This document shows positions 6,188 to 12,752 of a DNA stretch of 12,752 nt, one piece after another. The DNA is from an uncultured Collinsella sp. (GTDB lineage Bacteria; Actinomycetota; Coriobacteriia; Coriobacteriales; Coriobacteriaceae). The stretch lies in the NCBI GenBank assembly GCA_959602645.1, contig CAUGTZ010000036.1:1-12752 (forward strand), written 5' to 3'. The notes beneath the pieces are model-generated. The model was not told the origin of the DNA, searched no databases, and saw only the letters and a list, made by a program, of their open reading frames with translations. Positions within the stretch are counted from its first letter, which is position 1. Every line of letters begins with the position of its first letter. The position numbers and the translations under genes are program-made.

Positions 6188-8950
6188 CTCGGCGCTCTTG
6201 AGGGCGCCGACCATGTCGATCTTGTTGAGGGTGCGATTGGTAGCGAGGTTGACGATAAACGTAAAGGCAAAGGCCAGCAGAACGGACAGCACGTAGCTCA
6301 GCGGCTCGACCTCAACGTCAAAGTACAATGACGGCATCTGCAAAATGTACGTAAAACTCTCGGCCAGCAAGCCGCCCAGCGGAACGCCCAGCGCGGCTCC
6401 GATCGCCGTAAGAATCAACGTCTCCTTGTTGACGTAATGGTGCACCTCGCCACGACGGAAGCCCAGCACCTTAATAGTCGCCAGCTCGCGTTCGCGCTCC
6501 GAGATGTTGGTGTTAGACAACGTAAATACCACCACAAACGACAGGCACGCCGCCATAAAGGTCACAAGCACCACGACCGAATTGATAATCGTAAAGTTTG
6601 CCTCATAGTTTTCCCAATGCTCGGCGGTGCTCGACAGCGTAATCCAACCATCGCTCTTAAGACGGTTGGTAAACGCAATCTGGTCAGCCGACGAACCCTT
6701 AAGCAGCACAAAGACGCCGTTAAGGCGTGCACTTCGACCGAACGCGCGCTCATAGGTGCTCTGCGTCATGTAAAGCGTGTTGCCTAGATAGTTGAGCGAG
6801 ATGTCGCTGACTTTGACCTTGGCAACATTGAGCGACGAATCCTGGACGTGCGCCGTATCGCCCGGCTGAATCCCCAGTACCAGCTGTGAACTCTTGCTCA
6901 GATACACGTCTCCGTCACGCAAAGACAGCGGCTCTTTGGACTCATCCTCAAGGCGAACATAGTCGTCCAGATCGTTCGTGCGGTCATCGGGCACCACGAT
7001 CAGCTGCACGGTCTCGCTCTTTCCGCCGAATGTAAAGGTGACGTTGTCGGTCATAATCGGCAGGGTCGAGGTCACGGTCACGTTGGAATCATTGGCCGCG
7101 TTGCGCTCGTCCAACGCCGCGCACGTCTGCGAAAAATCGTCGGGATTGGCGACCGCCAGCAAGTCATAGCGCGTGATATGCCCGTACTGCTTGGGCGAAA
7201 GCGCCACCGACGTGTCACGGATGCCCATACCGCAGATCACGAGCGCTGTGCAGCCGGCAATTCCGAAGATGGTCATAAAGGCGCGCTTTTTATAGCGGAA
7301 TAGGTTGCGTGCAGCGACCTTGTTCAAAAAGCCCATGCGGCGCCAGATAAAGCCGATACGCTCAAGCAAGATGCGCGAGCCGGCGCGCGGAGCCTTGGGG
7401 CGCATGAGCGAGGCCGGGGTCTCGGCCATCTCGTGGCGGCAGGCGATAATTGTGGCGCCCACCACGCCCACGGCAAACAGTGCCACCGAGACGATTGAGG
7501 ACACAATGTCGTACGAAAGCAACATCTGGGGCAGCGAGTACATGTCGTCGAACACCGTAAACAGGAACAGCGGCAGGCCCACAAATCCGATGATATTGCC
7601 GAGCACGCCGCCGATCAGGCACGCCCACAGCGAGTAGTCCACGTATTTGGACAGAATGCGCCCGCGCGAATAACCGAGCGCCTTATACAGGCCGATGAGC
7701 GTGCGTTCCTCCTCGACCATACGCGTGGCGATGGTAAGGCTGATGAGCACGGCGACGATAAAGAAGATGAACGGGAAGACCGTGGCGATGGCCTCGATCG
7801 AGGAGCTGTCGCTCTCGACGCTCGAGTAGCTCGCGATGTTGCCACGGTCCTGGATGTACCAGGTGCATTCGCCAAGGTCGGAAATCTCGGCGCGGGCATC
7901 GGCGAATTGCTGGTCGGCGGCGGCGCGGCGCTGGTCCAAATCGGCCTGAGCCTGGGCGCGCTCCTCGCTGCCCTCGGCCATACGGTTGATGTTGTCCTGT
8001 TCAATCCCAAAGACCATGTTCGCTTGACGCTCGGCCGCGTCCAAGCTCGCCGGCGTATCGGCCGTCAGTTCCTGGGCACGCGCTTTTTCGCGCTCGTCAC
8101 GAATCTTCTCGATATTGCCCTTGACCTCGTTAATCCTTGCCGTATAGGCATCGGAATAGGAGTTGAGGTCCTTGGCTCCCTCGACGATCACGTGGATCGC
8201 GGAATAGGACGACGACGTCGCGGCATCCTCACTCACGTAGAACTTGTAGTCCGCGGCCGAGGCGGCACGGAAGGCGTTGACTGTCGAGTCGGAGCTCACA
8301 TCAGTGGGATCGAGGACCTCAGCCGTAATGGTGTAGTCCCCATCGGCAAACTGGTCCTTGGCGCTTTGGTTCGACGAGCTCGCATCGTTGGCGGCAAAGC
8401 TCACCGTATCGCCGATTTTCTTGCCCGAAGCCTTCAAAAAACGTGAGGTCACTGCTACTTCGCCCGAAGTCTCGGGCAGCTCGCCGCATACTAGCACCGG
8501 TTGGTCAATATTCTCTTTGGAGAGGCTCTGTACGATGACACGCTCGCGCGTCGTACCCACGGCGGTATAGGCGGTCTCGGTATAGATGCCCTCGGCCGTC
8601 TCGACGCCATCGACCTCTTGGATCGCAGCAAGATCGTCATCGGTCAGACCATAGGTCGACTGCACGTTGATGTCATAAACATTCTGCTGGTCAAAGTAAG
8701 CGTCGACCGAATCGCACAGATCCTCGCAACCCGCCTTAAGGCCACACATCACGCTCACGCCGAGCGCGGTGATCACGACAATGGACAAGAAGCGTTTGAG
8801 GCTGCCGCGAATCGTGCGGTAGACACCGCGGCGAAACACCGTCGGCACCATGTCGTTTGAACTTTGGGCAGTGCGGTAGGTCGTAAAATCCTGCTCGCGC
8901 TCCGTGTTCTGCGCGTCGCGGCGTTGGCTGTTTTGGCGGTCCTGATCCAT
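6185..8950 (-). CDS. FtsX-fold ABC transporter permease
   Basis: Large inner-membrane permease of about 921 aa that works with the ATPase encoded just upstream; systems of this shape move substrates such as peptides or lipids, or act as mechanotransmitters, rather than simple solute pumps. Numbering from the alternative GTG at 8962: one N-terminal membrane segment (58-76), a large extracytoplasmic region, a charged coiled-coil stretch (about 280-362), an FtsX block with membrane segments near 397-413, 443-470 and 487-507, another near 561-580, a second extracytoplasmic region, and a C-terminal FtsX block in the last 140 residues. Both FtsX blocks contain the EER/RER plus KALGY or KVLGF signature. 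ATG at 8950 follows the ATPase stop by five bases; GTG at 8962 would overlap it. Neither has a strong ribosome site, so translational coupling is likely. The stop codon lies in a terminator repeat. Confidence 0.92.
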   Translation of the reverse strand: MDQDRQNSQRRDAQNTEREQDFTTYRTAQSSNDMVPTVFRRGVYRTIRGSLKRFLSIVVITALGVSVMCGLKAGCEDLCDSVDAYFDQQNVYDINVQSTYGLTDDDLAAIQEVDGVETAEGIYTETAYTAVGTTRERVIVQSLSKENIDQPVLVCGELPETSGEVAVTSRFLKASGKKIGDTVSFAANDASSSNQSAKDQFADGDYTITAEVLDPTDVSSDSTVNAFRAASAADYKFYVSEDAATSSSYSAIHVIVEGAKDLNSYSDAYTARINEVKGNIEKIRDEREKARAQELTADTPASLDAAERQANMVFGIEQDNINRMAEGSEERAQAQADLDQRRAAADQQFADARAEISDLGECTWYIQDRGNIASYSSVESDSSSIEAIATVFPFIFFIVAVLISLTIATRMVEEERTLIGLYKALGYSRGRILSKYVDYSLWACLIGGVLGNIIGFVGLPLFLFTVFDDMYSLPQMLLSYDIVSSIVSVALFAVGVVGATIIACRHEMAETPASLMRPKAPRAGSRILLERIGFIWRRMGFLNKVAARNLFRYKKRAFMTIFGIAGCTALVICGMGIRDTSVALSPKQYGHITRYDLLAVANPDDFSQTCAALDERNAANDSNVTVTSTLPIMTDNVTFTFGGKSETVQLIVVPDDRTNDLDDYVRLEDESKEPLSLRDGDVYLSKSSQLVLGIQPGDTAHVQDSSLNVAKVKVSDISLNYLGNTLYMTQSTYERAFGRSARLNGVFVLLKGSSADQIAFTNRLKSDGWITLSSTAEHWENYEANFTIINSVVVLVTFMAACLSFVVVFTLSNTNISERERELATIKVLGFRRGEVHHYVNKETLILTAIGAALGVPLGGLLAESFTYILQMPSLYFDVEVEPLSYVLSVLLAFAFTFIVNLATNRTLNKIDMVGALKSAE

Positions 8951-8955
8951 GGGCG

Positions 8956-9657
<702 letters not shown>

Positions 9658-10020
9658 CGATTAATTCCCATCTGGTCGGATAACTCTTTAGTATTACCCA
9701 TTTCGCACCGACCAAAAAGGGACAGGTTTATTTTGGCAGGTTTTATAAGGGGAAACGTACCTCTTTGGGGGCAGCGCGGGACGCGCAGGGGCGGCCGTGC
9801 AGATCGGCACAGCCGTCTCACGTGGAATCGACCGACGCCCGCCTTTCCGTGACACCGGCAACTCGTTTTTGCTTGTTGGCATGGCCGCCATTATGACTTG
9901 GGACTGAGCACTCAAATTCTCACTCCTCATTGCCACGCTTGCCGCAAGCTATCAGGGTGACGAGATGACGACGCTCGCTGTAGCAGCGCAGCCACACTCT
10001 ATAAGCGAGGCGTTTGCCAG
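9658..10020. other. Gap upstream of ABC operon
   Basis: About 360 bp without a convincing gene. It contains copy 2 of the terminator-like repeat (9711-9758). A minus-strand frame at 9694-9936 (about 80 codons) runs through that repeat and resembles no family, so it is not called. I see no clear promoter for the ABC operon; a TAATAC about 30 bp before the ATPase start lacks a good -35 partner. Confidence 0.5.
9711..9758 (+). repeat. Terminator-like repeat, copy 2, inverted
   Basis: This is the reverse complement of the units at 6134 and 10840, including the shared ATAAAACCTGCC and ACGTTTCCCC parts. Its left arm has changed (ACCGACCAAAA at 9707-9717 against TTTTGGCAGGT at 9731-9741, two mismatches), so the hairpin is weaker. 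It lies upstream of the ABC operon rather than at a gene end, and points the other way. Confidence 0.7.
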
Positions 10021-10021
10021 C

Positions 10022-10057
10022 AAAAAAGCGCGCGACAGGGTAAGCCCGCCGCGCGCT
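10022..10057 (-). terminator. Intrinsic terminator of the AIM24 gene
   Basis: Read on the minus strand, AGCGCGCG (10057-10050) and CGCGCGCT (10034-10027) form an 8-bp GC stem, directly followed by six T (10027-10022). The 15-nt loop contains a further small GGG/CCC pair. It lies about 13 bp after the TAG stop codon. This is the clearest rho-independent terminator in the window. Confidence 0.85.
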
Positions 10058-10069
10058 ATCCTATGCGGA

Positions 10070-10744
10070 CTAGTTATTGTTGTTGGTCATCGAGGCCACT
10101 GCTGCCGCAAGATTGGAAATGGGCATCGTCTGCAACCAGATGCGACCGGGACCGGTGAGCACGGTGTTGAACACGCCCTCGCCACCAAACATGATGTTTT
10201 TGACGCCCTTGACCATTTGAGCGTCGATGCTCACGGTCTCCTCAAAGCCGGCCACGTTGCCGGTATCCACAATCATCTGCTGGCCAGCAGCGAGCTCGTA
10301 CTCAACCAGGTCGCCGTCGATCTCGGCAAAAGCAACACCCGAGCCCGTGAGCTTCTGCATGATAAAGCCCTCGCCGCCAAAGACGCCGGCCTTTGCCTTC
10401 TTGTTAAAGTGAATGCTCAACTCGACGCCACTTTCCGCGGCAAGGAACGAACGCTTCTGCAAAATCCAGCTCTTGCCCGGACCGATCTCGATTGGCACGA
10501 TGCGGCCGGGGAAGCAGGAGCCAAACGCGATCATGCCATCGCCACGCGCGGTCCAAATGTTTTGGAACAATGCCTCACCCGAAAAAGCCTTGGAGAACAT
10601 CTTGCCGATGCCACCGCCCGAGGTAGACATTTCCATGTTGGGGGTCATCCAAGCCATGGCGCCGCTTTCGGTGATCATGGATTCGCCATCGCTAAGGTTG
10701 CACGTAACAACCGGGAAAGCCCCTCCGCCGATCTCGTACTGCAT
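10070..10744 (-). CDS. AIM24 / TIGR00266 family protein
   Basis: 224-aa protein of the AIM24 family (also annotated TIGR00266), a widespread beta-rich family whose biochemical role in bacteria is unknown. No signal peptide or membrane segment is visible. Family features include the glycine-rich GGGIGKMFSKAFSGEALFQN split region at about 43-62, FGSCFPGRIVPIEI at 74-87, the stretch GVFGGEGFIMQKLTGSG and MFGGEGVFNTVLTGPG, the last two being two copies of a GGEG-F-x-x-x-L-x-G-x-G motif that shows internal duplication. The C-terminus ends in four Asn. The ATG at 10744 has AAAGGAG six bases upstream. It has its own promoter and terminator, so it is probably monocistronic. Confidence 0.9.
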   Translation of the reverse strand: MQYEIGGGAFPVVTCNLSDGESMITESGAMAWMTPNMEMSTSGGGIGKMFSKAFSGEALFQNIWTARGDGMIAFGSCFPGRIVPIEIGPGKSWILQKRSFLAAESGVELSIHFNKKAKAGVFGGEGFIMQKLTGSGVAFAEIDGDLVEYELAAGQQMIVDTGNVAGFEETVSIDAQMVKGVKNIMFGGEGVFNTVLTGPGRIWLQTMPISNLAAAVASMTNNNN

Positions 10745-10786
10745 GACCGTCTCCTTTCCACTCAGGAGCCGAATAACGATGCCTAT

Positions 10787-10815
10787 ATTTTAGCAGGTAG
10801 AGATGCATATGTTCA
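10787..10815 (-). promoter_or_regulatory. Sigma-70-type promoter of the AIM24 gene
   Basis: On the minus strand TGAACA (10815-10810) and TAAAAT (10792-10787) are separated by exactly 17 bp; TG one base before the -10 makes it an extended -10. The predicted transcript would start near 10780, giving a leader of about 35 nt before the ATG at 10744. Confidence 0.6.
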
Positions 10816-10839
10816 CACCGCCCATGCCCTCTCCTGCGG

Positions 10840-10894
10840 ACGTTTCCCCAGATAAAACCTGCCAAAATAAACCTGTTCCTTTTTGGCAGGTTTT
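10840..10894 (-). terminator. Terminator-like repeat, copy 3, at kinase remnant stop
   Basis: AAAACCTGCCAAAA (10854-10867) pairs perfectly with TTTTGGCAGGTTTT (10881-10894), a 14-bp stem with a 13-nt loop. The unit starts on the TAA stop codon (10893-10895) of the histidine kinase remnant and ends with the shared CGTTT-n-CCC flank. It is the best-preserved copy of the family in the window. Confidence 0.75.
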
Positions 10895-11447
10895 AAAGGC
10901 AAACGGTGAAGGTGATCTGGTTGCCGTGACCGGATACGGTGGCGGCGCCTCCATGGGCCTCGGCGATGGCACGCACCACGGACAGGCCCACGCCCGAGCC
11001 ACCCGTCTTGGAGCTGCGCGACGCATCCGCACGATAGAAGCGATCGAACAATCGGTCCAGGTCGCCCTCGGGCAGCTCGTCCACGGCGTTCGATACGACA
11101 AGCTCGGCGGCGCCCTTGCCTTTGCCGTGCGAAACGGCGCACAGGCTCAGCTCAATCACGCTGCCCTCGCTCGCATAGCGCGTGGCGTTGTCCAGTAGCA
11201 ACTCAACCACCTGTGCCACCGCCGCGGCATCGGCATGGGTCCGCACGCCGGTCGCAATCGACGTCGACAGGCGTTTACCGCCTGAGACCGCCACCGACTT
11301 AAACGGCGCCGCCGCCTTGTTCACCGCCTCCGAAAGATCGATCGACGCCATGGTAAAGCCCGCCGAGCCCTCGTCCATGCGTGCCAAGAACACCAAGCGC
11401 TCCGTGAGCGCCGATAATAGCGCACCCGCACTCGCCTTAGTGCTGCC
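10893..11447 (-). pseudogene. 5'-truncated sensor histidine kinase remnant
   Basis: About 184 codons that keep the end of the dimerisation helix and the ATP-binding domain of a two-component sensor kinase. Visible: the helix end LLSALTERLVFLARMDEG, the N-box LLLDNATRYA, the FDRFYRADASRS segment, and the G2 loop TGGSGVGLSVVRAIAEAHGG. The sensor, membrane segments and phospho-accepting His are absent: an in-frame TAA stands at 11448-11450 and nothing kinase-like is visible in other frames up to ogt. The only possible starts are GTG/TTG codons without a ribosome site. No response regulator is nearby. Most likely a pseudogene left by a deletion; a separately expressed ATPase-only fragment is a remote alternative. 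Confidence 0.8.
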
Positions 11448-11535
11448 TTAGCAGGTCGATGAGCATATTTAAAAAAGCAAGGTTATAGCTTAGTCGGACT
11501 TAAGGAACGGGCGGCTTCACATCTCGCCCTGCAAA

Positions 11536-11575
11536 CAACGCCCGTACAGCGAGCGCGCTTGCCGCATGGGCGTTG
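11536..11575 (-). terminator. Possible ogt terminator
   Basis: CAACGCCC (11536-11543) pairs with GGGCGTTG (11568-11575) around a 24-nt loop, 14 bp after the ogt stop codon. On the minus strand the stem is followed by TTTGC only, so it is a weak candidate. Confidence 0.4.
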
Positions 11576-11589
11576 CGGCCGCCTGCAGC

Positions 11590-12165
11590 TTATAGATAGG
11601 CACCCTCGAGGCGCAGCAGCCACTCCTTGCGATCCAGTCCACCGGCGTATCCGTTGAGCGATCCGTCGGCCGCGACCACGCGATGGCACGGCACGATAAT
11701 CGAAATAGGGTTGCGAGCGACCGCAGCCCCCACCGCGCGAGGAGATACAACGGGCGCTTCATTTCCCGGCACACGATGTCGAGCCGCAACACGCTGGGCG
11801 ATCTCGCCATACGTAGCGACCTCGCCACGCGGGATCGAAAGCAGCTCAAACCAAACCTCACGCTGAAACGCCGTGCCGATCATATGCAACGGCGGCGTAA
11901 ACCGAGGTTCCTGCCCTGCAAAATAAGCATTCAGCCAAGCCCAGGAACGCTCAAGCACCGAAGAGGCCGCACCATTTGCCGGACTCACCGACGACATGCC
12001 ACCAGTACCGGAAACCGCATCGACGCCTTCAACATGTTCGGAGTCTTCACGGAGAAGCGTGGAGCCAAAGTGCTCCTGCCCCTCAAACCAAAGCCCCGTC
12101 AGACCGCGGCCATCAGCGGCAAGCAGGATTTCGCCCAAAGGCGAAGCAAACGTCGTCGTGACCAC
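11590..12165 (-). CDS. ogt: Methylated-DNA-[protein]-cysteine S-methyltransferase
   Basis: 191-aa suicide DNA-repair protein that moves the alkyl group from O6-alkylguanine (and O4-alkylthymine) in DNA to its own cysteine. Visible: an N-terminal Ogt domain, then GTAFQREVW at 97-105, GEVATYGEIA at 114-123 (helix-turn-helix), RAVGAAVARNPISIIVPCHRVV at 143-164 (split by the acceptor Cys160 in PCHRV) and NGYAGGLDRKEWLL at 171-184. Two features differ from short relatives: a Ser/Gly-rich stretch at 50-70 and about ten extra residues (130-141) between the helix-turn-helix and RAVG. The GTG at 12165 is preceded by AAAGGAG with six bases spacing. A -10-like TATTAT (12197-12192) lies 26 bp upstream, without a good -35. 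Confidence 0.95.
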   Translation of the reverse strand: MVTTTFASPLGEILLAADGRGLTGLWFEGQEHFGSTLLREDSEHVEGVDAVSGTGGMSSVSPANGAASSVLERSWAWLNAYFAGQEPRFTPPLHMIGTAFQREVWFELLSIPRGEVATYGEIAQRVAARHRVPGNEAPVVSPRAVGAAVARNPISIIVPCHRVVAADGSLNGYAGGLDRKEWLLRLEGAYL

Positions 12166-12327
12166 CAGCGGCTCCTTTCAAAACTCCGCAACATAATACC
12201 GCGAATTGTGCAGACAACCCCCGCAGATACGTCCGGGCGAGCTCGCAATTACTTCAGCGAGGCTGTTTTTCCCAATCAAGCGAAGAAGACGCGGGGCTTC
12301 GACGCCAGGGCGGTACCCCCGCCAGCT

Positions 12328-12508
12328 GAGCTCTAATACTTTTCCCGAGAAGTGAACGAGTAAAAACGAAGTCCCGGAGCATCCACACCTTTAGACCGCA
12401 AAACCGCAGGATTCGCGCTGCAAAACCGCAGGAAATAGCGGTCAAAATATGCCAATGCTTCGGGGGTCCAAATAAGGTCCTTCACTTCTCGGGAAAGTAT
12501 TAGACCTC
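12328..12508. repeat. 181-bp nested palindromic element
   Basis: Outer arms 12328-12356 and 12481-12508 (GAG-x-TCTAATACTTT, then CCCGAGAAGTGAA) pair with one mismatch and one extra T. On the same axis follow CCCGGAGCAT (12373-12382) with ATGCTTCGGG (12455-12464), one G-T pair, and GACCGC (12394-12399) with GCGGTC (12438-12443). Internal unmatched stretches are equal on both sides: 16 and 16, then 11 and 11. The apical loop holds a direct repeat of GCAAAACCGCAGGA (12398-12411 and 12420-12433). No coding frame is evident. It is likely a structured repeat element or RNA. Confidence 0.8.
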
Positions 12509-12711
12509 AATTCGCACCAAGCCCAAAGTCACCCCAGGCAGCAGGCGCGAAGCGCCGAGGCCGCCGCCGGGACTAGGCCCCGCAACAACCACGTGCTCCC
12601 ATATCAGCCCAGCGGCCCCAACCAGCAACGGCTCCATCGCAGGCCGCTCGCAGCCGAGTCGCCGCAGGCGGGGGCCGGGCTTAGTTTTCAGAACACTCCG
12701 CAGACCAGTGT

Positions 12712-12752
12712 GGCGCCTTGTCCGCAGCTCCGAAGGAGCAGGACAAGGCGCC
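12712..12752. terminator. Strong hairpin at window end
   Basis: GGCGCCTTGTCC (12712-12723) pairs exactly with GGACAAGGCGCC (12741-12752), with GCTCC/GGAGC continuing the stem around GAA after a small bulge. It looks like a terminator stem for a gene beyond the window, but any T-run would lie outside, so its direction cannot be decided. Confidence 0.55.

Larger units (their letters stand above)
12166..12752. other. Gene-free right end
   Basis: 587 bp with no supported gene. The ogt promoter region (about 12166-12210) comes first, then about 115 bp with nothing recognisable, then the 181-bp palindrome (12328-12508), about 200 bp of GC-rich sequence without recognisable content, and the hairpin at the very end. 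Confidence 0.6.

Noticed and set aside
9694..9936. Minus-strand frame of about 80 codons upstream of the ABC operon
   Set aside because: Its 3' end is translated terminator repeat, it has no recognisable domain, and it lacks a good ribosome site.
12398..12433. Two copies of a 14-bp direct repeat, considered as a CRISPR or iteron seed
   Set aside because: Only two copies, 8 bp apart, within the loop of a palindrome; no array or replication gene is nearby.
12500..12752. Minus-strand frame open from the window end to a TAA at 12500-12502
   Set aside because: It could be the end of a gene outside the window, but it passes through the terminal hairpin and ends inside the 181-bp palindrome, and the translation (Gly/Pro/Arg-rich) shows no family motif.

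Overview
The window looks like a chromosomal segment of a GC-rich actinobacterium of the Coriobacteriia, most likely Collinsella (inferred from protein style, codon use and the many short palindromic intergenic repeats; no 16S or marker gene is present to prove it). It holds eight or nine genes separated by unusually structured intergenic DNA. No tRNA, rRNA, CRISPR array, transposase or phage gene was seen.

Left part (1-4540). A 505-bp gene-free stretch with hairpins is followed by an M18 metallo-aminopeptidase on the minus strand. Diverging from it is a membrane-anchored linear amide C-N hydrolase (Ntn, bile-salt-hydrolase-like fold). Downstream of that, in the same direction, lies a 6-phosphofructokinase with an atypical active-site signature. 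The end of pfkA, including its stop codon, forms one arm of a 185-bp palindrome.

Middle (4540-9660). An XRE-type regulator carries three 18-residue repeats (two near-identical, one diverged) and a C-terminal membrane domain. A 514-bp repeat-rich gap follows. Then comes a minus-strand two-gene ABC unit: a MacB/LolD-type ATPase with a large FtsX-fold permease whose start overlaps or abuts the ATPase stop.

Right part (9660-12752). All genes are on the minus strand: an AIM24/TIGR00266 protein with a clear promoter and a clear intrinsic terminator, a 5'-truncated sensor histidine kinase remnant with no response regulator beside it, and an O6-alkylguanine-DNA alkyltransferase. A 587-bp gene-free end contains a 181-bp axis-symmetric palindrome and a final strong hairpin.

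The genes are mostly housekeeping or envelope functions and do not form one pathway. The most unusual content is the intergenic DNA. (i) A ~40-50 bp terminator-like repeat is found in three clear copies and one decayed copy; three of the four abut or overlap the TAA stop codon of a minus-strand gene. (ii) At least three large palindromes (140-185 bp) are built from stems separated by internal loops of equal length on both sides, which suggests selection for a folded RNA or cruciform.
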